Assembly: GCA_910586805.1 (NCBI GenBank)
Contig: CAJUJC010000004.1
Location: forward strand, 35,136-41,477
Origin: an uncultured Erysipelotrichales bacterium
Lineage (GTDB): Bacteria; Bacillota_I; Bacilli_A; Erysipelotrichales; Coprobacillaceae
Length of the DNA: 6,342 nt
Direction: 5' to 3'
The notes beneath the pieces were generated by a model. That model saw only the letters and a program-made list of their open reading frames with translations. It did no database searches and was not told the origin of the DNA. This document shows positions 1 to 5,727 of the stretch, piece by piece. The translations under genes were made by a program, and so were the position numbers. The first letter of the stretch is position 1. The number at the start of each line of letters is the position of its first letter.

Positions 1-125
1 TTTTGTTGAATTGTATTTTGAAGTAATTGATGGTGATTTTGTAAAAGAATATATGTTTCTCCTATTGAAAAAACAATAACCAGGGTTAAAAGACATGCCC
101 AGATAATCTTTTCAGCAAATTTCAT
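1..125 (-). CDS. Probable sensor histidine kinase, N-terminal fragment (runs off the left edge)
   Basis: An open frame begins with ATG at 125 and stays open to the window edge, giving 41 codons. The visible protein starts MKFAEKIIW and continues into a hydrophobic stretch (about residues 7-27, including ACLLTLVIVFSIG) that reads as a first transmembrane segment with a positively charged cytoplasmic start. A polar, Gln-rich sequence follows, as expected of an extracytoplasmic sensor region. Its ATG overlaps the TGA of the upstream response regulator (ATGA, 4 bp), and a GGAGGAA ribosome binding site at 131-137 lies 5 bases upstream, so the two are translationally coupled. In Firmicutes, a membrane protein directly after an OmpR-type regulator is nearly always the partner kinase. 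No DHp or ATPase motif is visible here, so the kinase assignment rests on position and the membrane segment. Another membrane protein remains possible. Confidence 0.75.
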   Translation of the reverse strand, partial: MKFAEKIIWACLLTLVIVFSIGETYILLQNHHQLLQNTIQQ

Positions 126-775
126 AGGGATTCCTCCAACATATATCCCACTTTAAAAATTGTTTTGATTTCATCATACCAATTTAATTTCTTTCTTAAT
201 CTTTGTATATGTAAATCTAATGTTCGACCTTCATTCCACTCTTCACCCCATACTTTTTCATATAAAACTTCACGATAAAGAGCAATATTTTTATTTTGTA
301 CAAGATATAATAATAAATCATATTCTTTATGAGTCAGTAATATAACACAATTATTTTGTTTAACTTGACGTGTTTGTGTATTTATTTCTACATCAAGAAC
401 ACGAATCATCTTCATTCCCTTATGATATCTCCTCAAAACACTTTCAACACGAGCAATGAGTTCATCAATCGAAAATGGCTTCACCAAATAATCATCAGCC
501 CCCATATGTAATCCTTTGATACGATCTTTGATACTTCCTTTTGCTGTGACAAAAATAACAGGAATACCTAATGGCTCAATATATTCCAATAACTCATAAC
601 CATCAATATGTGGAAGCATAATATCTAACAAAACCAAATCATAATCATTTTCAGCCAATAAATCTGCCCCTAGTTTTCCATTACAGGCACATTCACATTG
701 ATAACCTACTCTTTCTAAATTTATTTTGATTAACTCTAAAATAGATTTTTCATCTTCTACAATTAATATTTTCAT
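122..775 (-). CDS. OmpR/PhoP-family two-component response regulator
   Basis: Predicted cytoplasmic DNA-binding regulator of 217 residues, the normal size for the OmpR family. The receiver domain (about residues 1-115) has the acidic pocket E7/D8, the phospho-acceptor D51 in VLLDIMLP, switch Thr T77 in VTA, and K99 in the conserved VKPF. The C-terminal winged helix (about 125-215) shows LTHKEYDLLLYL, a recognition helix around RTLDLHIQRLRKKL, and the wing ending in VGYML. The ATG at 775 is preferred because GGAG (785-788) lies 9 bases upstream. The frame is open further up, but an ATG at 784 would abut that ribosome binding site, and TTG at 790 would lie upstream of it. It overlaps the probable kinase gene by 4 bp. 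The family resembles PhoP/YycF-type regulators, but the signal and regulon cannot be read from this sequence. Confidence 0.95.
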   Translation of the reverse strand: MKILIVEDEKSILELIKINLERVGYQCECACNGKLGADLLAENDYDLVLLDIMLPHIDGYELLEYIEPLGIPVIFVTAKGSIKDRIKGLHMGADDYLVKPFSIDELIARVESVLRRYHKGMKMIRVLDVEINTQTRQVKQNNCVILLTHKEYDLLLYLVQNKNIALYREVLYEKVWGEEWNEGRTLDLHIQRLRKKLNWYDEIKTIFKVGYMLEESL

Positions 776-784
776 TACAATCAT

Positions 785-788
785 CTCC
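785..788 (-). promoter_or_regulatory. Ribosome binding site of the response regulator (decides start)
   Basis: GGAG on the minus strand, 9 bases before the ATG at 775. It favours the MKILIVEDEK start over the in-frame upstream TTG at 790 and ATG at 784, which it cannot serve. Confidence 0.75.
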
Positions 789-795
789 AATATTT

Positions 796-801
796 ATTAT
801 A
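796..801 (-). promoter_or_regulatory. Predicted -10 box of the response regulator promoter
   Basis: A perfect TATAAT on the minus strand, upstream of the regulator's ribosome binding site. A 17-base spacer would put the -35 hexamer at about 819-824, where the sequence ACAAAT is a poor match, so activation by a bound regulator is plausible. The start of transcription would fall near 788-790, giving a very short leader holding little more than the GGAG site. Confidence 0.6.
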
Positions 802-810
802 AACCTAAAA

Positions 811-828
811 TGTATCAAATTTGTATCA
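811..828 (-). promoter_or_regulatory. Candidate OmpR/PhoP-type binding box: two TGATACA repeats, 11-bp period
   Basis: The minus strand reads TGATACAAATTTGATACA: two identical 7-mers (822-828 and 811-817) whose starts are exactly 11 bp apart. OmpR-family dimers bind head-to-tail direct repeats of about 10-11 bp, and Bacillus PhoP boxes have the same 11-bp repeat spacing. The proximal repeat ends 9 bases upstream of the TATAAT box, in place of a good -35. Position and spacing suggest the downstream regulator binds its own promoter. That it is this regulator's site is inference. Confidence 0.55.
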
Positions 829-837
829 TAATTTAAA

Positions 838-879
838 AAACTATAACTTCAACATGGAATAATTGATAAGTTATAGTTT
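838..879 (-). terminator. Intrinsic terminator of pckA
   Basis: A perfect 12-bp inverted repeat, AAACTATAACTT (868-879 read on the minus strand) and AAGTTATAGTTT (838-849), flanks an 18-base loop. The 3' arm runs into a six-T tract on the minus strand (835-840). It begins only 7 bases after the pckA stop. The stem is AT-rich and the loop large, so it may be leaky. It ends only 9 bp from the TGATACA repeats of the next gene. Confidence 0.75.
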
Positions 880-885
880 AAAAAT

Positions 886-2463
886 TTAACCTTTCTTTCC
901 TGGACCAGCTTTTATAACTTTTTCAGGGAAGTTTGTATATTGTTTGAAATTTTCTTGGAACATTTTCACAAGTTTTTCAGCTGTTTTATCATAAGATTCT
1001 TTATCTAACCAAGTTGTTTTTGGATTTAATAATTCTTGAGGTACACCTGGACAAAATTGAGGAACATTTAAATTGAAAAACTCATCTGTTTCATAAGCTA
1101 CATAATCTAACTCTCCATTAATAGCTGCATTAATCATAGCACGAGTATACTTTAATGGAATACGTTTACCTACTCCATATGATCCCCCAACCCATCCAGT
1201 GTTGACTAAAAATACATTAGCATTTGCTTTTTCAACTCTTCTTTGAAATTGTTGAGAATACAACAATGGATCTAAAGGTAAGAACGGTTCTCCAAAACAA
1301 GTTGAAAATGTTGCTTGTGGTTCAGTAATACCATCTTCTGTTCCTGCAAGTTTACTTGTATAACCAGATACAAAATGATAAGCAGCTGAATTTTTATCTA
1401 ACTTTGAAATAGGAGGCAATACCCCAAAAGCATCTGCTGCTAAAAAGAAAATTGTTTTTGGAATATTTCCCATTCCACTTGGTTCACTATTATCAATAAA
1501 ATTCAATGGATACCCCACTCGTGTATTTTCTGTAATAGAATCATCATTAAAATCAATAATTCTTGAATCTTCAAATAATTTAACATTTTCAGCAACCGCT
1601 CCATAACGAACAGCATTCCAAATCTCTGGTTCACTTTTTTTACTTAAACCTATACACTTTGCATAACATCCACCTTCAAAATTAAAGATAGAAGTTCTTG
1701 ACCATCCATGTTCATCATCACCAATTAATTTACGATGTGGATCAGCAGATAAAGTTGTTTTTCCTGTTCCCGATAATCCAAAGAATAATGCTGTATTTCC
1801 ATCCTCACCTACATTTGCAGAACAATGCATTGTAAAGATATTGCGTTGTGGAAGCATAAAATTCATAACACAAAATACACTTTTTTTGATTTCACCAGAA
1901 TAACCAATACCAGCAATTAAGACCAAGTTCTTTTCATAATCAATAATAACTGCTGCTTCACTATTTAGTCCAATACTTGGATCCATTTTACATTCAGGAG
2001 CAACCAAAATTAAAAAATCCTCTTGAAAATGCTGTAACTCTCTTGGTGTTGGTTTGATTAATAAATTTGAAATAAATAAATTTTGACTTGCTTTTTCATT
2101 AATAACTCTAAATGCATAGGAATATTTAGGATTCGCACCTGCATATCCATCAAAAATATACAAATCCTTATCTTTAAAATGATCAACTATTTTATTATAA
2201 ACTATATCTCTTATTTGAGGAGAAATGGGTTTATTAACCTTTCCCCATGCAATCAAATCATGAACAGCTGGTGTATCTACAATATACTTATCGTGAGGAG
2301 AACGTCCTGTTCTTTCGCCAGTTTCAATACACAAACAACCAGCACGACTTAATCTTCCTTCTTTATTTAATAATGCTTTTTCTACTAAGGATCCAGCAGG
2401 TACATTTCTATAAATGAAACCACTTGTTTTAATTCCATATTCTTCTATTCCATATGTTTCCAT
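886..2463 (-). CDS. pckA: Phosphoenolpyruvate carboxykinase (ATP)
   Basis: Converts oxaloacetate plus ATP to phosphoenolpyruvate, CO2 and ADP in the cytoplasm (EC 4.1.1.49). This is the entry step of gluconeogenesis, and in some anaerobes it runs in reverse to fix CO2. The protein has 525 residues, normal for the ATP-type family. Visible motifs are substrate-binding RTGRSPHDKY (R54), GYSGEIKK (Y188, K194), MHCSAN (H213), the P-loop GLSGTGKTT (229-237, K235), the metal-binding LIGDDEHGW (D249/D250), ENTRVGYP (R315) and the nucleotide-binding region from ITEPQATFS to GGSYGVGKR. These residues correspond to E. coli PckA R65, Y207, K213, H232, K254, D269 and R333, so the enzyme should be active. 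The start is METYGIEEYG at 2463, because AAGGAGG (2470-2476) lies 6 bases upstream. An in-frame ATG at 2469 abuts that site. It is monocistronic, with its own promoter, a cre-like operator and a terminator. Confidence 0.98.
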   Translation of the reverse strand: METYGIEEYGIKTSGFIYRNVPAGSLVEKALLNKEGRLSRAGCLCIETGERTGRSPHDKYIVDTPAVHDLIAWGKVNKPISPQIRDIVYNKIVDHFKDKDLYIFDGYAGANPKYSYAFRVINEKASQNLFISNLLIKPTPRELQHFQEDFLILVAPECKMDPSIGLNSEAAVIIDYEKNLVLIAGIGYSGEIKKSVFCVMNFMLPQRNIFTMHCSANVGEDGNTALFFGLSGTGKTTLSADPHRKLIGDDEHGWSRTSIFNFEGGCYAKCIGLSKKSEPEIWNAVRYGAVAENVKLFEDSRIIDFNDDSITENTRVGYPLNFIDNSEPSGMGNIPKTIFFLAADAFGVLPPISKLDKNSAAYHFVSGYTSKLAGTEDGITEPQATFSTCFGEPFLPLDPLLYSQQFQRRVEKANANVFLVNTGWVGGSYGVGKRIPLKYTRAMINAAINGELDYVAYETDEFFNLNVPQFCPGVPQELLNPKTTWLDKESYDKTAEKLVKMFQENFKQYTNFPEKVIKAGPGKKG

Positions 2464-2469
2464 ATTCAT

Positions 2470-2476
2470 CCTCCTT
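2470..2476 (-). promoter_or_regulatory. Ribosome binding site of pckA (decides start)
   Basis: A strong AAGGAGG, immediately before the ATG at 2469 and 6 bases before the ATG at 2463. The zero spacing rules against the longer form and supports the 525-residue protein. Confidence 0.85.
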
Positions 2477-2492
2477 CATCTATAATAATATA

Positions 2493-2498
2493 ATTATA
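2493..2498 (-). promoter_or_regulatory. Predicted -10 box of the pckA promoter
   Basis: TATAAT on the minus strand, 29 bases upstream of the chosen pckA ATG. A 17-base spacer would put the -35 at 2516-2521 (TAGAAA), which is weak. Further AT-rich -10-like stretches lie just downstream (TATATT, TATTAT), so the exact start site is uncertain. Confidence 0.55.
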
Positions 2499-2500
2499 CA

Positions 2501-2514
2501 TGAAAGCGCTTTTA
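2501..2514 (-). promoter_or_regulatory. cre-like catabolite repression operator in the pckA promoter
   Basis: TGAAAGCGCTTTTA (as read on the plus strand) matches the CcpA consensus TGWAARCGYTWNCW at all but one position, and includes the 10-bp palindrome AAAGCGCTTT (2503-2512). It sits 2 bases upstream of the -10 box, inside the -35/-10 spacer, so a bound CcpA/HPr-Ser-P complex should block RNA polymerase. Repressing a gluconeogenic enzyme when glucose is present makes physiological sense. In B. subtilis pckA is controlled mainly by CcpN, so CcpA control here is inferred from the site alone. Another LacI-family repressor could also use it. Confidence 0.75.
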
Positions 2515-2526
2515 TTTTCTATAAAT

Positions 2527-2576
2527 TGTCTTTATATTTATAAACTTTTTCTGTCTTTATATTTATAAACTTTTTC
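2527..2576. repeat. Perfect 25-bp tandem duplication (two copies) upstream of the pckA promoter
   Basis: The unit at 2527-2551 is repeated without a mismatch at 2552-2576. Each copy contains the dyad TTTATA-TT-TATAAA (2531-2544 and 2556-2569) followed by a C-T-rich tail. The block ends 13 bases upstream of the cre-like site. It could be a double operator, an AT-rich UP-like or bent-DNA element for pckA, or a recent replication-slippage duplication. Nothing in the window decides between these. Confidence 0.9.
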
Positions 2577-2634
2577 TAATTATCCTTATAAAGAAGAAGA
2601 ATTTGATAATTCTTTCTTGTTTTAACAGTAACTT

Positions 2635-2681
2635 AAAAAGGAGACTTTTATATGACAATTCAATCATATTTAAAATCTCCT
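2635..2681 (-). terminator. Intrinsic terminator of the metF-metH operon
   Basis: A long imperfect hairpin. Paired arms GGAGA (2640-2644) with TCTCC (2676-2680), TTTT with AAAA (2646-2649 / 2672-2675) and ATATGA with TCATAT (2650-2655 / 2664-2669) close an 8-base loop (2656-2663), with a 1-base and a 2-base bulge. On the minus strand the stem is followed by five Ts (2635-2639), the expected end of the metH transcript. The plus-strand side has no T tract, so it appears to act mainly for minus-strand transcription. It lies about 95 bases after the metH stop. The intervening 3' UTR (2682-2773) shows no ORF of note. Confidence 0.75.
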
Positions 2682-2773
2682 ATTAAAAAACTTCAATATT
2701 CTTTCTCTTTCATCATTTTATAGTCATAGATACATTATCAACAACTGATATCTGTCTTTGTTTTGAGTTTCTA

Positions 2774-5122
2774 TTATATACCTAACTCATTTAACAAACG
2801 AACTGAATCCATAGCATCTTTACTATAATAATGAGCACCTATATTATTGGCAATATCTTGTGTCAAAACAGCTCCTCCTACCCAAATAGGACAAGTACAC
2901 TTTGCCTCTTTTAAAGCATTAATCGTTTTTTCCATATTCACAACTGTTGTTGTCATCAGTGCACTTAATCCAATCATTTTAGGTTTATATTTTTTATAGG
3001 CACTCACAACTTCTTCAATCTTTACATCCTTACCTAAATCTATAACTTGATAACCATAACTTTCTAAAACAACCTTAACAATATTCTTACCAATATCATG
3101 AATATCTCCTTCAACAGTACACATCATAATAGGTCCTTTTGTTGAACTTTCTTCTTTAAATGTTGATTTCACAACTTCAAAAGCCAGTTTGGTTGTTTCA
3201 GCTGATTGTATTAACTGTGGTAAGAAAATAATATTATTTTCATAATCTTTACCAACTTTATCTAATGCAGGAATAATAATTTCATTAATGACTTCCATTG
3301 CATCTTTATGTTCTAAAACTTCTTTTGTTTTGGATTTGACTTCATCCTTTAATCCTAAGATAATCATATCTTCTAAAGAAAAATGAGTTTGAACAATGTT
3401 TTCTTTTTTTATCAAGGATTGTTTTTGTATATAAGTTTGGCTATCAATATCTTTATTGTATAAAACATGATATGCATCAATTGTATCCATTAAATCTTTA
3501 TCCAATGGATTGATAATTGGCAAATCTAAACCTGATTGCATAGCAAGTGTTAAAAATGTTCTATTTAATAAAGATCTATTTGGTAATCCAAATGAAACAT
3601 TAGAAACCCCTAAAACAGTACGAACTTTCAATTCTTCTTTCACTAATTTTAATGCTTTTAAAGTTTCTTGAACTTCTTTTTGTTGGGCTGAAGCTGTTAA
3701 TGTTAAACAATCAATCATAACATTTTCTTTAGAAATACCATATTCTTTAGCTTTTTCAACAATTTTTTTAGCAATCTCTAATCTTTCTTCAGCTAGTAAT
3801 GGAATACCATCATTTAATGTTAAACCAATAACAACACCACCATATTTTTTAACAACAGGTAAGATTGCATCCAACACTTCATCTTTACCATTTACTGAGT
3901 TAATCAAAGGTTTCCCATTATAATAACGACATGCTTTTTCAATCGTTTCTGCTGATGAAGAATCAATTTGTAAAGGTGTATTGATAACCTCTTGTAACAT
4001 TTGAATGACTTTTTTCATTGTATGTGCTTCATCAATACCAGGTAATCCCACATTAACATCTAAAATCTGAGCTCCTGCTTGTTGCTGTTTAATCCCTTCT
4101 ACAACACATTCATCTAATCTTCCCTCTTTTAAGGCTGCCTTTAATTTCTTCTTACCAGTAGGGTTAAGTCTTTCTCCACATACAACAACTTTATATTCAA
4201 AAGTAACTGTTTGGTTTTGACTAGATACTCTTGTTTTCTTTTCAACATCTCTTGGTGTTACATATTGAGGTGCAATCTTTTTCATTTCATGTATAAAATC
4301 AGGTGAAGTTCCACAACATCCCCCTACAATACTGACACCACTTTCCATATACTCCTTCATTAATGAAGCAAAATGTTCACTTGTCATTTCATAACAAATT
4401 CCCCCATCACAAAGACAAGGAAGTCCAGCATTTGGTTGAATTAAAACAGGAATAGAAGCTTCATTTAAAATCTCCTCAATAATAGGTTTTAAATCATTTG
4501 GTCCAAGTGAGCAATTAACCCCTAGTGCATCAACACCTAATCCTTCTACAACATTCACAAATGTAAGAGGATCAGTTCCTGTCAAAGTACGACCATTTTT
4601 TTCAAAAGTCATTGTCACAAAAACAGGTAAATCACTATTTTCTTTGACAGCTAAGATACCAGCTTTTACTTCATACAAGTCTGTCATAGTTTCTAGCAAA
4701 ACGGCATCAACATCTTCCTTCGCCATCAAAACTTGTGATGCAATCATTTCATAAGCCTCATCAAAAGATAATGTTCCTAATGGTTCTAACATTGTTCCAA
4801 TAGGTCCAACATCCAAAACAACATAGGCATCTTTATTCACTTCATCTCTTGCTTTCTTTGCATTTTCAACACCAGCTTTTAATAAATCACAATAACAATA
4901 TCCACTATCACTCATTTTAATTGGATTACAACCAAATGTATTTGTACTAATAAAATCAGCACCAGCTTCTAAATAACTTTTATGAATATCAACAATAATA
5001 TCTGGATGTTCAATGTTATACACCTCAGGAATCTCACCTGCTTTTAACCCTGCAATTTGAAGTTGTGTACCCATCGCTCCATCAAATATTAATAAATCTT
5101 TTTTTAATCTATCACGTAACAT
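2774..5122 (-). CDS. metH: Cobalamin-dependent methionine synthase, short form lacking the activation domain
   Basis: Transfers the methyl group of 5-methyl-tetrahydrofolate to homocysteine via methylcobalamin, giving methionine (EC 2.1.1.13), in the cytoplasm. Domains in order: homocysteine methyltransferase barrel (about 5-285) with DGAMGTQLQ and the three zinc-binding cysteines C204 (GVNC) and C269/C270 (GGCCG); pterin-binding domain (about 310-560) with GERLNPTG, DVNVGLPG and QIDSSS; B12 cap (about 580-655); and the cobalamin Rossmann domain (about 662-782) with DIHDIGKN, whose H675 is the lower axial cobalt ligand, then GLSALMT and WVGGA. The protein has 782 residues against about 1,230 in E. 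coli. It ends directly after the B12 domain, so the AdoMet-binding activation domain is absent and is supplied by the upstream gene. The ATG at 5122 follows AGGAGG (5129-5134) by 6 bases. The frame is open to 5176, but those residues (starting MFILYKERK) do not belong to the family. Confidence 0.97.
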   Translation of the reverse strand: MLRDRLKKDLLIFDGAMGTQLQIAGLKAGEIPEVYNIEHPDIIVDIHKSYLEAGADFISTNTFGCNPIKMSDSGYCYCDLLKAGVENAKKARDEVNKDAYVVLDVGPIGTMLEPLGTLSFDEAYEMIASQVLMAKEDVDAVLLETMTDLYEVKAGILAVKENSDLPVFVTMTFEKNGRTLTGTDPLTFVNVVEGLGVDALGVNCSLGPNDLKPIIEEILNEASIPVLIQPNAGLPCLCDGGICYEMTSEHFASLMKEYMESGVSIVGGCCGTSPDFIHEMKKIAPQYVTPRDVEKKTRVSSQNQTVTFEYKVVVCGERLNPTGKKKLKAALKEGRLDECVVEGIKQQQAGAQILDVNVGLPGIDEAHTMKKVIQMLQEVINTPLQIDSSSAETIEKACRYYNGKPLINSVNGKDEVLDAILPVVKKYGGVVIGLTLNDGIPLLAEERLEIAKKIVEKAKEYGISKENVMIDCLTLTASAQQKEVQETLKALKLVKEELKVRTVLGVSNVSFGLPNRSLLNRTFLTLAMQSGLDLPIINPLDKDLMDTIDAYHVLYNKDIDSQTYIQKQSLIKKENIVQTHFSLEDMIILGLKDEVKSKTKEVLEHKDAMEVINEIIIPALDKVGKDYENNIIFLPQLIQSAETTKLAFEVVKSTFKEESSTKGPIMMCTVEGDIHDIGKNIVKVVLESYGYQVIDLGKDVKIEEVVSAYKKYKPKMIGLSALMTTTVVNMEKTINALKEAKCTCPIWVGGAVLTQDIANNIGAHYYSKDAMDSVRLLNELGI

Positions 5123-5727
5123 CTTTGCCCTCCTTTTCTTAAAGAACAACTTTCTTTCCTTATACAAGATAAACATGTTTTATGAGCATCATCACCTATT
5201 CCAATCATTCCTACTATTGATTTCATAGGAAGCATTAAATGACTTGATGTCAATGTGATTCCTAATCTTTTATCAGCTTGTAGTCTTTTTAAAATATCCC
5301 CATTCAGTGTTAAAGGAATATCTCCATATCCAGGTGCAAAACGAAATGTATGAAGACCTAAATTCAAAGATTTCTCATATTCATTTTCACACTCTTCTAA
5401 AAAACAATTACTGACTGCATCAAAAACAACAGCTTTTGCCATATCAACATGTTCATAATATTTCACTCGTCTATCTATTTCTAATCCAAGTGTACAAGCT
5501 ACAATCATACATTCATTACAATGTTGAAAGTAAAAGTCTAAATCTTGAGATTTTATTTCAATATCATTTATCTTTAATGGTAGATGTGATACAGGCAATT
5601 TCATTGATAAACTTTTAAAAGAAGCAACCTCTTTGACTTCTTTTATACATTCATCTATCAATGTATTTATCTTATCATCTACCTTACCATGATAATTGAG
5701 ATAATGTAAAATATGTTCTTTATTCAT
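5104..5727 (-). CDS. Stand-alone methionine synthase activation-domain protein (MetH reactivation)
   Basis: A 207-residue protein matching the C-terminal B12-dependent methionine synthase activation domain. The AdoMet-binding signature RFAPGYGDIPL (R129-L139) corresponds to the Arg-x-x-x-Gly-Tyr motif of E. coli MetH. It is followed by LQADKRLGITLTSSHLMLPMKSIVGMIGI (149-177), typical of the family. In E. coli this domain binds AdoMet and remethylates cobalamin that has oxidised to the inactive cob(II) form. Here it should do the same in trans for the short MetH, with an unidentified electron donor. Unlike the E. coli domain it ends in a cysteine cluster, C185-x2-C188-x5-C194-x8-C203, of unknown role (metal or Fe-S binding is possible). 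It overlaps metF by 8 bp and metH by 19 bp, so all three should be translationally coupled. Its own ribosome binding site is weak (AAAGAG). The family assignment is firm; the trans role is inference from the domain split. Confidence 0.9.
   Translation of the reverse strand: MNKEHILHYLNYHGKVDDKINTLIDECIKEVKEVASFKSLSMKLPVSHLPLKINDIEIKSQDLDFYFQHCNECMIVACTLGLEIDRRVKYYEHVDMAKAVVFDAVSNCFLEECENEYEKSLNLGLHTFRFAPGYGDIPLTLNGDILKRLQADKRLGITLTSSHLMLPMKSIVGMIGIGDDAHKTCLSCIRKESCSLRKGGQRCYVID
5129..5134 (-). promoter_or_regulatory. Ribosome binding site of metH (decides start)
   Basis: AGGAGG (within AAAAGGAGGG) 6 bases before the ATG at 5122, inside the 3' end of the activation-protein gene. It supports the MLRDRLKKDL start over the in-frame ATG at 5176. 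Confidence 0.85.

Noticed and set aside
2083..2352. Plus-strand open frame of 89 codons
   Set aside because: Lies wholly antisense to the conserved pckA coding sequence, has a low-complexity Ile/Asn-rich translation with no recognisable domain, and is best explained as a shadow frame.
2722..2752. Small inverted repeat TATCA/TGATA in the metH 3' UTR as an extra terminator
   Set aside because: Only 5 bp, AT-rich and without a following T tract. The strong hairpin at 2635-2681 explains termination.
2753..2773. Possible third, degenerate copy of the 25-bp repeat near the metH stop
   Set aside because: Only the 7-mer TGTCTTT is shared, which is expected by chance in such AT-rich DNA.
5123..5176. 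18-residue N-terminal extension of MetH
   Set aside because: It overlaps the end of the activation-protein gene, has no family resemblance, and the strong AGGAGG site sits correctly for the ATG at 5122.
5436..5618. Plus-strand open frame of 60 codons
   Set aside because: Antisense to the activation-protein gene, with no family resemblance.
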